From: a virus | Virus record (IMG/VR): IMGVR_UViG_3300019776_000639 | Span: 1 to 27,278 of that record | Direction: 5' to 3' (one strand) | DNA length: 27,278 bases | Shown here: one piece after another, positions 1 through 7,579 of the stretch | Numbering within the stretch: position 1 is the stretch's first letter | How the letters are laid out: every line of letters starts with the position of its first letter | Made by a program: the position numbers and the translations under genes | Notes under the pieces: model-generated | The model's database searches: none | The model's input: only the letters and a program-made list of their open reading frames with translations | What the model was told of the DNA's origin: nothing

Positions 1-1035
1 AGTCCCATCGTTCTCGGTCATGACGGGAAGATCTCGCGTGTAGGTCTTGATCGTGGTGATATCCGTCTGAGCCGTGGCCAGGTTGGTTGCCGAGGCGGCT
101 GTCTTGGCCGCGTCGTAAGCGCTGGTGAGGGTCATGGCGTCGCCTGGCACTGCCGGGGTGCCTGAGATGAGATCGGTCTTGGTCTTGATCGCCGCCACCT
201 CGGTATCGACGGCTGCCAGAATCGCGGCGATTTCGGTGTCCAGGTAGCCCGCAATGGTGGAGAGTTGGGTGTCCAGGTTGGCCGAGGCGAGGCCTAGCGC
301 CGTCCTCACTGCTGCCGCGTCCAGGGTAGAGAGGCCTGACTGAATCTCAGCCACGGCGCTGGAGGCCAAAGCAGAGGAGGTGAGTACGTCTGCGGCCATC
401 GAGTTGACGAGAGAAGGGACGTTGCCTGTGACATCGGAAGACGACAGTGTTGCCGCCACCTTGCCAGAGCCAGCGATAGAGAGTAGGTTGAAGTTTGCGG
501 GGAACGACTGAGAGAGGCTGTAGCCGGTTTTGTCCGAAACCGTCCCTGCCGTAACTGCCCCGCCTGCGGTAATAGCTAGGCTAGAAAAGTTCGTCGGCAG
601 GCTAAATGTAGCCATGCGAGAGGATATTGTAGCGTTTAAATTTGTCAGTCCGAAGTCTGTTGCACTCTGGTAGTTTACGGCGTCAAGCTCGATCTCCAGT
701 ATAGTCAGGAGCATATTCGCGGCCCCGTAAAGCCTCACGTACGCTCCCGTCGCACCCGAAGCGAGCACAGCGTTAGGCAAGTCCAGCTCGTACATTCCCT
801 GCCCATCAGAGAGGAATCCGCCGCTTGTCCATGTCCCCAGCGTCTTACCGCCACCCGAGCCAACGAGGGTTATAGCAGTCCAGCTAGACTGCCCCCGCCG
901 CCGATACTCAACGGTGAGGCCGCTGGTGGCGCTCGTAAGGCCCGTGAGGCCTGCGCCTGTACTGCTGCTGGTGTCGGCTATGAAAACTTCCACGCTGTAG
1001 GAGGTAGTTCCCGCCGTGATTTTTACCTTGCTCAT
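1..1035 (-). CDS. Phage tail/appendage protein, partial (C-terminus beyond the left edge)
   Basis: The frame is open from an ATG at 1035 to the window edge, giving 345 codons without a stop. A GGGAGG ribosome binding site lies about 9 nt upstream, and the ATG overlaps the TGA of the preceding gene (ATGA). Residues 1 to about 115 form a beta-rich domain that reads like a baseplate or appendage domain (TSYSVEVFIADTSSSTGAGL, then a YELDLPNAVL stretch). After that come Ala/Ser/Thr-rich segments with several short helical repeats (AEIQSGL, DTQLSTIAGYLD, DTEVAAIKTKTDLI) that look like a trimeric fibre stalk. The edge cuts the protein just after DLPVMTENDG, a sequence familiar from phage tail proteins of environmental genomes. 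Role as a tail fibre or appendage is inferred from composition and from its place at the end of the tail cluster. Confidence 0.75.
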   Translation of the reverse strand, partial: MSKVKITAGTTSYSVEVFIADTSSSTGAGLTGLTSATSGLTVEYRRRGQSSWTAITLVGSGGGKTLGTWTSGGFLSDGQGMYELDLPNAVLASGATGAYVRLYGAANMLLTILEIELDAVNYQSATDFGLTNLNATISSRMATFSLPTNFSSLAITAGGAVTAGTVSDKTGYSLSQSFPANFNLLSIAGSGKVAATLSSSDVTGNVPSLVNSMAADVLTSSALASSAVAEIQSGLSTLDAAAVRTALGLASANLDTQLSTIAGYLDTEIAAILAAVDTEVAAIKTKTDLISGTPAVPGDAMTLTSAYDAAKTAASATNLATAQTDITTIKTYTRDLPVMTENDGT

Positions 1036-1847
1036 CCGTTGATACCTCCCGACATAATTTGTTCATCCCGCAATCTGCCCCACCTGTACCACGACGCGGC
1101 AGAGGCCTTGCCCACCGAGAACAGAGTCGCCTGGGTGAATAGTTGCCCAGGGTTCCTGTGTATGCTAGTCTCCCAAGAATCCGAGAGGGGGCCATTGATA
1201 GCTATTACTGCCAGAGTCCAGTGGTTCGCGTTTCGAGTCATTACGCCCTGGTAGGTTCCAACCTCTATCGGGCTGCTCGAACTGTAGTTCGGCGTGGTCA
1301 GGGCCGTTGTGCCGGTTGCCACCACTGAACCATTGGCCCGAATCTGAATGGCCCCAGAACGGAAGCGGGTAGAGATAACCGTCAGCTTCCCCGCGTTACT
1401 GTTGAGGTTGAAGGTGCTTGCCAGAGTGAACAGACTCCCCGCCGTGTTGCCAATGGCCTGCACGTTTCCAGAAGAGGTAATGTTCATGCCCCAGCACACA
1501 AAGGGGTTTATATCTGTAGCCCCGAAATTTATAGAGGCCAGATTGCTGTTGTTGTCCGGCGTGCCTTTTGGAATCCCAATCCAGATGAGGGTGAGCGGAA
1601 ACGAGAGCCTTAGATACCCCGGCGCGGTGGCTCGAACTCCTCGGCTGGTTGTGCCTGTTGTGCCCACGCAGTTCGTGGCCAGCCCGAACGGGGACGGTAC
1701 GGTGGTTGCGGAGTTGATGGGGAGCAGCCTCAAGTCGCTGGCAAGGTCAATCATCCCCGCCTTGTCCGGCACGAAGCACGCGACAATCCGCCCTGCTAGT
1801 GGGTGCCGTCTGTTGAGCAGGGGGCGCACTGGAACTACCGGGCGCAA
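1032..1847 (-). CDS. LamG/concanavalin A-like tail protein
   Basis: This is a 271-residue protein. A TTG at 1847 was chosen as start because it lies 10 nt after a GGAGG and begins 2 nt after the preceding stop. A longer frame with an ATG at 1949 exists but would overlap the upstream gene by about 100 nt without benefit. Near the N-terminus, NRRHPLAGRIVACFVPDKAG resembles the opening of phage LamG-type proteins (N-x-x-HPLA-x-G-L-V). The rest is beta-rich and Asn/Thr/Ser-rich (AGKLTVISTRF, IQIRANGSVVATG, SSPIEVGTYQGV, WTLAVIAINGPLSD), as expected of a jelly-roll lectin fold. The likely role is glycan binding at the tail or capsid surface. Overlap with the next gene suggests coupled translation. 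Fold call is moderate; exact function is inferred. Confidence 0.7.
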   Translation of the reverse strand: MRPVVPVRPLLNRRHPLAGRIVACFVPDKAGMIDLASDLRLLPINSATTVPSPFGLATNCVGTTGTTSRGVRATAPGYLRLSFPLTLIWIGIPKGTPDNNSNLASINFGATDINPFVCWGMNITSSGNVQAIGNTAGSLFTLASTFNLNSNAGKLTVISTRFRSGAIQIRANGSVVATGTTALTTPNYSSSSPIEVGTYQGVMTRNANHWTLAVIAINGPLSDSWETSIHRNPGQLFTQATLFSVGKASAASWYRWGRLRDEQIMSGGING

Positions 1848-1849
1848 AG

Positions 1850-2317
1850 CTACTGCACCTCCGAGTAGTAATACTGATAAGAGGCCGCGAAATTGCCTGC
1901 CGTGGAGTTCGAGGTCTGCCCGCTCTGGTTGCGCAGCGCGATACCCCACGTCCCGCCAAGTGGCCCAAGCGCGGCGGTGTCGAACACTCCATAAAGAGCC
2001 TTGTTCGTTCCGTTGGTCAGGACTACTATCGTCCCAAGCAAGGGGGCATTTTCAATTGTCAGGGACGTATTGGTAGCGCCTGCCCCGTCGTCAGCTATTG
2101 TGCCATTGGAGCGGAGCAAGAATACCTCTATGACGCTCCCTGCTGTCGGTGCGCTCGCACCCGTTGTGAATTTGATAAACACTAGGGCTGCGGGATAGTT
2201 ACTGCTGTTGGATACCAGTGTGGACTGCTGGCCTGCTGTGGTTGAGTTAGCAAGGTTATTAAGCGTGATGGTAAAGTCAGCAGACGCAACCATCTTAGTT
2301 AGAATTGCGTTAGGCAT
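1850..2317 (-). CDS. Hypothetical phage structural protein, beta-rich
   Basis: This 155-residue protein starts at an ATG that overlaps the preceding stop (TAATG). It is small, acidic and beta-rich, without Cys or a membrane segment. Its pattern (SSNYPAALVFIKFTTGASAP, then VIEVFLLRSNGTIADDGAG, ENAPLLGTIVV, YGVFDTAALGPLGGTWGIAL) resembles a family of uncharacterised virion proteins that I recall from phage and metagenome sequences. It sits between a helical tail protein and the LamG-like protein, so it is probably part of the tail or a surface decoration. No catalytic motif is visible. Confidence 0.7.
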   Translation of the reverse strand: MPNAILTKMVASADFTITLNNLANSTTAGQQSTLVSNSSNYPAALVFIKFTTGASAPTAGSVIEVFLLRSNGTIADDGAGATNTSLTIENAPLLGTIVVLTNGTNKALYGVFDTAALGPLGGTWGIALRNQSGQTSNSTAGNFAASYQYYYSEVQ

Positions 2318-2781
2318 TATGCGCCCCCTTCCAGCGCGATGGAGACACTCGCGGCGGTCACCGAGCCGAATTTCTCCCTCTCGGCTACGCTGTAGATGTA
2401 CTGCTCGCCTAGTGCTCCGAGGGCATCGTCCTGCTCCTGCGTCATGATTCCTGCGGCGACAAACGCAGCCCTCATGCCGAGTGTGGAGGGGGCATCAAGG
2501 CGAAGTTTGGGAAACCGGCTAGAGGCGAGGAGCTTGGTGAAACTGAGGCACGCAGCGCGGAGCTGTGTGGGCGCTTCCGCGTTCTGGGCCGTCAGCTCTG
2601 CCGCCGCCGCAATACCATCCCCGATGGCAAATACCTCTAGGTCGTCGCGAGAGATATAGAAACCATTGGGGAACCGTGGCTCGTTGATGGCCTGCGCGAT
2701 CCCCTCATGACTACCCTCGGCCACCATAGCGGCTAGGCCGAGGTCGTCCGGGTCTGTGTTGATGTACTGAAGTAGTGTCAT
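2317..2781 (-). CDS. Hypothetical helical tail-module protein
   Basis: This 154-residue protein is mostly helical. It opens with MTLLQYINTDPDDLGLAAMV and closes with MTQEQDDALGALGEQYIYSVAEREKFGSV followed by a short beta tail. The C-terminal E-R-E-x-F-G-x-x-V-T-x-A-x-V motif recurs in small phage proteins next to tail genes (they often read SRAEELFG-x-x-V-T). It begins 4 nt after the TAA of the preceding gene and its own stop overlaps the next ATG, so it is translated as part of the tail operon. Function is unknown; an assembly or virion role is inferred from position only. Confidence 0.7.
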   Translation of the reverse strand: MTLLQYINTDPDDLGLAAMVAEGSHEGIAQAINEPRFPNGFYISRDDLEVFAIGDGIAAAAELTAQNAEAPTQLRAACLSFTKLLASSRFPKLRLDAPSTLGMRAAFVAAGIMTQEQDDALGALGEQYIYSVAEREKFGSVTAASVSIALEGGA

Positions 2782-2784
2782 CTG

Positions 2785-3531
2785 TTAAAACTCGTTTCTT
2801 AGCCAAAGGCGGTTGTTCTCGTGCCAGCGGGGGGCCGTGCTTCCGCACGAGTCTGGATCGCTGGAGTAGCTGCACGAGGAAGAATCATCGTCGGTGTACA
2901 CGCAGTCGGCGGAGGAGTCGCCCCCGCCGCTGCCCCCGTCGCCACCACTTCCCCCTGATCCAGAACAGGCGACGGAGGTATCGGTCGCCGTGAACCTGAG
3001 GTCGGTGAGAAGAATCGTGGCCGTGTGGGTCGTGCCGCTCTGGGTAATGCTCCAGATCTCGCCGCTGAAGGCGACGACGGCCCGTAGGTCGCAGGAGAGA
3101 ACCGCGTCCCAAGTTGTCGAGCCCGTGAGCTCGATGTAGTTTGAATCTCCCAGCGAGACCGGGATGGTTGGGCAGGTCAGCGACCCCGAGTAAACCTCTA
3201 CCCATGCGCCCGAAAGGTAGGCCTCGATCGTGATGCTTGCTTCAGAGCTGGCGATGAACGTCGAGGAGCAGGGAGTTCCGCCAGCCCCCGAGAGGGCCTC
3301 GGTCAGGCGCAAGGCCCAAGACGCCCCCGTGACCGAATGAATCGTCCCGAGACGATTTTGCGCCGTGAGGTAGGCCGTAGGGCTTAGATAGCCACACGTC
3401 CCCGAGGAGGAGACTGAGGCGGCCCCTGTCTCGCCCGTGGACGTGTTACCTACGGACCCATCGCTCAGGCGGGTCGTGACCGCCATCAAGGCCCACGCGG
3501 GGCGATCCGAGGCGGCGAAGCGCGTCTCCAC
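2785..3531 (-). CDS. Cys-rich structural protein with Gly/Ser linker and Asp/Ser/Cys-rich tail
   Basis: This 248-residue protein uses a GTG start that overlaps the TAG of the preceding gene (TAGTG). The first 195 or so residues are a beta-rich domain (TIEAYLSGAWVEVYSGSLTC, HTATILLTDLRFTATDTS). A Gly/Ser linker (SGSGGSGGDGGSGGGDSS) then leads to a short acidic tail rich in Cys and Ser (CVYTDDDSSSCSYSSDPDSC). The Cys residues are concentrated enough to allow a disulphide-stapled tip. No known family was recognised. Position after the adaptor-like pair suggests a tail or head-tail junction component. Confidence 0.7.
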   Translation of the reverse strand: METRFAASDRPAWALMAVTTRLSDGSVGNTSTGETGAASVSSSGTCGYLSPTAYLTAQNRLGTIHSVTGASWALRLTEALSGAGGTPCSSTFIASSEASITIEAYLSGAWVEVYSGSLTCPTIPVSLGDSNYIELTGSTTWDAVLSCDLRAVVAFSGEIWSITQSGTTHTATILLTDLRFTATDTSVACSGSGGSGGDGGSGGGDSSADCVYTDDDSSSCSYSSDPDSCGSTAPRWHENNRLWLRNEF

Positions 3532-4256
3532 TAGCGTCGCCTTGCCTGAATCTCAGGCATACGCAGATGCGTGCGAAGCTCTTCACTCACACCTGCCCGG
3601 TAGCGGTCGCGCAGCGGGACGTAGCGAGCGATAAGGTGATCCAGACGCCCAAAGATACTCGGGTCATCGAATGCCTTTTGCGCCAGGAGAATCGCCGCCG
3701 CCAGAGGGAGCACGCGCCGAATGAGGTCATCGGGCATGAAGTCGATTGAGTTCGTCGTGCCGCCCGTGCCATCGCCGATAGGGACCGGAAGGCACACGCC
3801 GTACAGGCTCGCCGCGGTATTGTTGGAGGGGGCAGGGTGGACTCCGACGAAAGAGGGCTCTTCGTAGTAGTAGACCGGGGTGCCGCTGGCGACGAACTCA
3901 TAGCCCGGAATGCTTGCCTTGAGCTCAGCCAGCCCGATCCTGTCCAGGGCCACAAGCGTGCTTCCCATCGCCATGGCGCGAAGGCCGAAGAGTCGGCCCT
4001 GCCCCGAGGGGTAGGTGAACGCGCCCCAGCCCTTGGTCTTTGCGCCCGAGGGCCAGGTGTAGGTCGCGGACCCCATGAGAGGGTAGGCGGTCTCAACCCA
4101 CTCGTTTTGGGCCTGGGTCAGGTAGTCGTAGAGGGTCGCCTGCGTGGTGACATCCTCGCTTCCCGTGCCGGAGCCTACGCTGCCTAGTGTCGAGTTGGAG
4201 GCCTCGTTGAGCTCGCGCAGGGTGCTTGTCGAGAGCTCTGATACAGCGACTGCCAT
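3531..4256 (-). CDS. Candidate head-tail adaptor-like protein (second of a pair)
   Basis: This 241-residue protein starts at an ATG overlapping the preceding stop (TAATG). Its middle holds a YxYxxxPSFVGVHPAPS stretch that introduces a beta region. A helical C-terminal half (MPDDLIRRVLPLAAAILLAQKAFDDPSIFGRLD, quoted here only by its key residues D-D-L, LPLAAAILL and DDPS) ends in a basic tail. The layout of a helical N-terminus with a W-x-x-x-A-x-P segment, a mid beta region that discusses surface coordinates (P-x-P), and a C-terminal helical bundle resembles the preceding 233-residue protein and tail-tube or adaptor proteins of podoviruses. Adaptor role is inferred from layout and position. 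Confidence 0.65.
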   Translation of the reverse strand: MAVAVSELSTSTLRELNEASNSTLGSVGSGTGSEDVTTQATLYDYLTQAQNEWVETAYPLMGSATYTWPSGAKTKGWGAFTYPSGQGRLFGLRAMAMGSTLVALDRIGLAELKASIPGYEFVASGTPVYYYEEPSFVGVHPAPSNNTAASLYGVCLPVPIGDGTGGTTNSIDFMPDDLIRRVLPLAAAILLAQKAFDDPSIFGRLDHLIARYVPLRDRYRAGVSEELRTHLRMPEIQARRR

Positions 4257-4957
4257 TATCCCCTCCAGAGGCTACGAGGAGCCTTGCCTAGCGCTTGCCA
4301 GTGTTTGGCCGTGTCGCTCTCCACAATCCCGATGAGCCGGGTGGATTCGCGATCGAGGTCGCCGATGATGGGCGCGATGGCCGGATTCTTGACTCGCAGC
4401 GCCTTGGCAAAGTACCATTTTGCTCTCTCGATGGCCGCCGTGATGGCATACGAGGGGAGAGGGCACACGTCAGAGCGGGCCGGGGCAATGTCCGCGCCCG
4501 TGATCGCGTCGTGGTTCCATATCTCGCCCGGCTTCCAGTAGCCCTCAAAGCGAATCGCCCCCGCGCGGCTGACACTTGGGGTAGGCCAGACGGTCACGCG
4601 GTTGGGGCCGGTGACCACGAGGACCTGAGCGTTGTCGCTTGTGGGGTGGTTGCGCCAGTAAGGGTATCCCTTGTCCATCTCGTGGCTCGTGCGCACGGGC
4701 AGGTTTCCGTACCAGTCGCCCGCCGCGTTTTTCCACGAGACCGCCGTGACTCGCCTCAGGCCCGTGGGGCAGTACGAGGCCTGCTCGGCCACAATCGAAA
4801 GGAGTCGGCCCTTGTGCAGGCAGTCCGTGCGCTCGGCGATCTCATCCACCGCCCGCCAGACCGCCCGGCGCTTGGCTATGGGGTCGCGGCTGGCGGCATC
4901 CCCGAGGTGCGAGGACATCTCGGCCCCAACCTCATCTTCCATCTCGCCTCTGGTCAT
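4256..4957 (-). CDS. Candidate head-tail adaptor-like protein (first of a pair)
   Basis: This 233-residue protein has an AAGGA ribosome binding site 5 nt before the ATG. The N-terminus is helical and acidic, with AVWRAVDEIAERTDCL resembling the N-terminal helices of adaptor proteins. A central beta region contains VLVVTGPNRVTVWPTPS, with the V-x-V-x-P-x-P pattern seen in phage proteins of the gp6/adaptor type. The C-terminal half is helical (LPSYAITAAIERAKWYFAKA, then DRESTRLIGIV). Its stop overlaps the start of the next gene, which has the same general layout. Such proteins usually bridge portal and tail in short-tailed phages. The assignment is by architecture, not by a diagnostic motif. 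Confidence 0.65.
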   Translation of the reverse strand: MTRGEMEDEVGAEMSSHLGDAASRDPIAKRRAVWRAVDEIAERTDCLHKGRLLSIVAEQASYCPTGLRRVTAVSWKNAAGDWYGNLPVRTSHEMDKGYPYWRNHPTSDNAQVLVVTGPNRVTVWPTPSVSRAGAIRFEGYWKPGEIWNHDAITGADIAPARSDVCPLPSYAITAAIERAKWYFAKALRVKNPAIAPIIGDLDRESTRLIGIVESDTAKHWQALGKAPRSLWRG

Positions 4958-4965
4958 GGTAGTCC

Positions 4966-5217
4966 TTAGTAGAGCGCCACGATATCAGTGGCAGTTGTGG
5001 CAGCAGTGACCCGCGCGGTGCGCACGGGGAGGGTCGAGCCCGAGGGGACGTTCTTAAAAGTAACGACGGTGCTGGATGAGTCAAGACAGACGACATCGCC
5101 GCCTGTGCCAACATAGAGAGCGGCGCACTCGCCACCAGGGAGATCGGTGCCTGCGGGAGTGACGGATGCAAAAGTACGGGCGGTTCGCCCGGTATTGACT
5201 GTGAGGTTGTTGGCCAT
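4966..5217 (-). CDS. Spike base protein, RCAP_Rcc01079-like
   Basis: This 83-residue protein closely fits the small spike base family found in gene transfer agents and phages. The signature is an N-terminal ATP-x-D-L-like region (VTPAGTDLPGGECAALYVGT), then GGDVVCLD, FKNVPSGSTLPVRTARV and the C-terminal TATDIVALY. In known systems the protein forms a beta-rich base for a head or tail spike. Here it is encoded 1 nt after the stop of the 786-residue SGNH spike protein, which supports a partnership. AGGATTC, which includes the end of the upstream gene, acts as ribosome binding site. Confidence 0.7.
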   Translation of the reverse strand: MANNLTVNTGRTARTFASVTPAGTDLPGGECAALYVGTGGDVVCLDSSSTVVTFKNVPSGSTLPVRTARVTAATTATDIVALY

Positions 5218-5218
5218 T

Positions 5219-7579
5219 TTAGAATCCTATTCCGAGGTAGTTGCCGATACCGCTTGAGGTCCGGCCAGAGACAGAAGGGTTGCTTGTTCCAGGGACGTTA
5301 TTGGGACGGAAGCGCAAGAAGCTGAGGCTAAACACTCCAGACATCGCATCGTGCCCCAATGGGTTGGGGTGGATCGAGTCCGAGTCATTGGCGCTGATCC
5401 AGGTGTTATTGTCCTGGGCAGTCTCCACCGCGCTGGCAAGATCGAGGTATCCAATGCACCCGGCAATTGTCCTGTAGTCGGTCCGCACTTTTGCATTGAA
5501 CTGAGCCCGCTCGGTCGTCATCTGCCCGATGGTCATGGCCCCCTGTATCCAGCTCGCGCCCACGGGGGTCAGGGTTGTCATCAGGTAGGGGATATTAAGC
5601 TGGATGACCAGTGCGGCGACATCGGATCGCTTCGTCCACAAGACCGCATCCATGTCTGAGTAGGTTGGCCCCGTCGCCTGAGCTGAGTCGCGGAGGCTGT
5701 TGACCCCGTACTCGTCGCAGAGGTGGGTGACTTTGCGCTTGTTGGCACCGCTGTCTCCCGAGGTTGTGCCAAATAGGTAGGTAAAGATTGCCGTTCCTAG
5801 GGCGTTGATGAAGCCCGTCGCCACGCTTCCCGATTGCCCGAAGATGACATAGGGCAGGCTTGCCGCGCAGTAGCGACCATTCCAGCCTCGCGCAGCATAA
5901 GGGTCAAGCGTACCAGGAACCTTCTCGCCGTAGTCGTTGCTCTGGACGTTGATACTGTCCCCGATCCACGCCATGGCGGTCTTCTCGCCCGTGTAGGTTG
6001 GATGGCACTTGCCGACCAGGGCCGCGGGCTGGTAGCCCCGGAAGGCATAACCGCCCAGCCCTAGCGTAGTTTCGGTGGTGGCAAACGCTCCATGAGCAAA
6101 ACCACCGCCCAGGAGGCAGTCCGTGGAGACCGTTCCCGTCCCGCCCGAGAGAACGCCGTCGTAGTCCTCCAGGCCCGTCGCACTCTCGCGGCAGTAACCG
6201 AAGGTTGTGAACGGGAGATTGACTGACCCCGAGCTGGGCTTGACGTGCGAGACACTCCAGACCACCGCACCAGGCCGGAGGGCAAGAAGCCCATCGGATT
6301 CTTGCACAGCGTTGGCCGCAATCGTCGCGGTCGCTGAGCCCGTATTGAAGGTGACCGGGTAGCGGACTTGTGGCTCTCCAGGGTTCTGAACCCAGACCGC
6401 CGCCCCGTTGACTACGAGGCTAGAGGCGGTGCCGTCCGAGTAGCCTAGGTACGCCAGCTTCCAGCCATCCGCCGCGCCGTAAGGGAACTCGTGCCGCGTG
6501 AGAGTGGCGACTTCCTTGCCCGTGCTCGCCGTCGTGCTGGCGCTAGTGCGAGCAAAGCCACGAGTGCCAATGACCTGCACACCTTCTGAACTTGCGCCCG
6601 TGGCAGTGGTTGAGCCGTTGGTAAGGCCAAAATTGCTGAACGTCGCCAGCGCGTTGGGGGTTTCCGCCGAGTCCTTGATGTCTCCGACTGCCGCGTTGTA
6701 GGAGACGCGGGCCTCGCTGGTGGGAGGCAAAACCGCAGCTAGGGCGAAGGCGATCTTCTCCCCGTAGACGCCGGATATCCGGGCGTCTTTGACCGTGGCC
6801 GACAACCAGGACCCCGTGCCAGCCACGACGCGGTACTCAAATGTAAAGCCGGTCAGGTTGTTGGGCGTCGCGCTGGTCAGGGGCAGGGTGGCATCGCTCG
6901 CGGTGATTGAGGCGACATTGCCCGACAGGTGAATCTGGCCCGAGGCAATGACTGGCGCGGTCGTGTCGGCGATCCACTCGTAGACACGGATCTCGCGAAT
7001 CTCCCAGCCAGAAGGGACAAAGCTAGGCTCGCCGTACCATCCATAAGCCCCTACTCCCTGGAGTCCTGCCGTAGTGTCGCCCGTGACCGAGGAAGTTGCC
7101 AAGGTCGCGCCGGTCGTGGTGTTGAGCAGGGTGGCTGTGATGCTCGTGCTAGTGCCGTCGCCATTGAACTCGGCGCGGAGCGTGTGGAGGTCTCCCACAG
7201 TAACTGAAAGGCTAGCGTCGGTTCCTAGTCCAGTCCCATGGTTAGCGCGGATTCCAAACTGAGCATTAGTCAGCAGGAGCGAGTAGGCCGCGTAGGTGTC
7301 GCCACTGACAAGGGTTCCTGTTTGGCGAAACGCCGGTTGGTAGCGAAAGCCCGAGGCCCAGGGGCCAAAGTCCCACTCGACCCGATGACGACGCGCCGTG
7401 AGGGCCTTGCGGGCGTAGGTCTTGAAGCTCCCAGGGGAGTCAGGGACCGCAGTCCCGGAGCCAGAGCGCTTCCACCAAGTATCGCTGGTTACGCCGTCCT
7501 GACTGAACCCGTCAAAGCTGGCCCCGCGACTTGTGGCTGTTCCTGCGAATGTGATTGTCTCTAGTAGCTGGTAAGGCAT
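5219..7579 (-). CDS. Tail spike/fibre with C-terminal SGNH (GDSL) hydrolase domain
   Basis: This is a 786-residue protein. Residues 1 to about 205 are a beta-rich lectin-like region. Around 207-320 an Ig-like or SwmB-like domain follows (DTTAPVIASGQIHLSG). The C-terminal part is a GDSL/SGNH hydrolase: IGDSI places the nucleophile at Ser542, DEYGVNSL is a plausible block with the oxyanion Asn, and DSIHPNPLGH gives Asp734 and His737 as the D-x-x-H catalytic pair. Such domains deacetylate or de-esterify surface polysaccharides in known phage spikes. The start codon follows directly on the endolysin stop (TAAATG). The next gene encodes a spike base protein, so this is likely the receptor-binding enzyme of the virion. 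Substrate is not predictable. Confidence 0.8.
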   Translation of the reverse strand: MPYQLLETITFAGTATSRGASFDGFSQDGVTSDTWWKRSGSGTAVPDSPGSFKTYARKALTARRHRVEWDFGPWASGFRYQPAFRQTGTLVSGDTYAAYSLLLTNAQFGIRANHGTGLGTDASLSVTVGDLHTLRAEFNGDGTSTSITATLLNTTTGATLATSSVTGDTTAGLQGVGAYGWYGEPSFVPSGWEIREIRVYEWIADTTAPVIASGQIHLSGNVASITASDATLPLTSATPNNLTGFTFEYRVVAGTGSWLSATVKDARISGVYGEKIAFALAAVLPPTSEARVSYNAAVGDIKDSAETPNALATFSNFGLTNGSTTATGASSEGVQVIGTRGFARTSASTTASTGKEVATLTRHEFPYGAADGWKLAYLGYSDGTASSLVVNGAAVWVQNPGEPQVRYPVTFNTGSATATIAANAVQESDGLLALRPGAVVWSVSHVKPSSGSVNLPFTTFGYCRESATGLEDYDGVLSGGTGTVSTDCLLGGGFAHGAFATTETTLGLGGYAFRGYQPAALVGKCHPTYTGEKTAMAWIGDSINVQSNDYGEKVPGTLDPYAARGWNGRYCAASLPYVIFGQSGSVATGFINALGTAIFTYLFGTTSGDSGANKRKVTHLCDEYGVNSLRDSAQATGPTYSDMDAVLWTKRSDVAALVIQLNIPYLMTTLTPVGASWIQGAMTIGQMTTERAQFNAKVRTDYRTIAGCIGYLDLASAVETAQDNNTWISANDSDSIHPNPLGHDAMSGVFSLSFLRFRPNNVPGTSNPSVSGRTSSGIGNYLGIGF

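Noticed and set aside
1348-2076. Long plus-strand open frame of 242 codons
   Set aside because: It runs antisense to two well-supported minus-strand tail genes, has no family resemblance, and is rich in Arg/Ser/Pro as expected of a shadow frame in GC-rich DNA.
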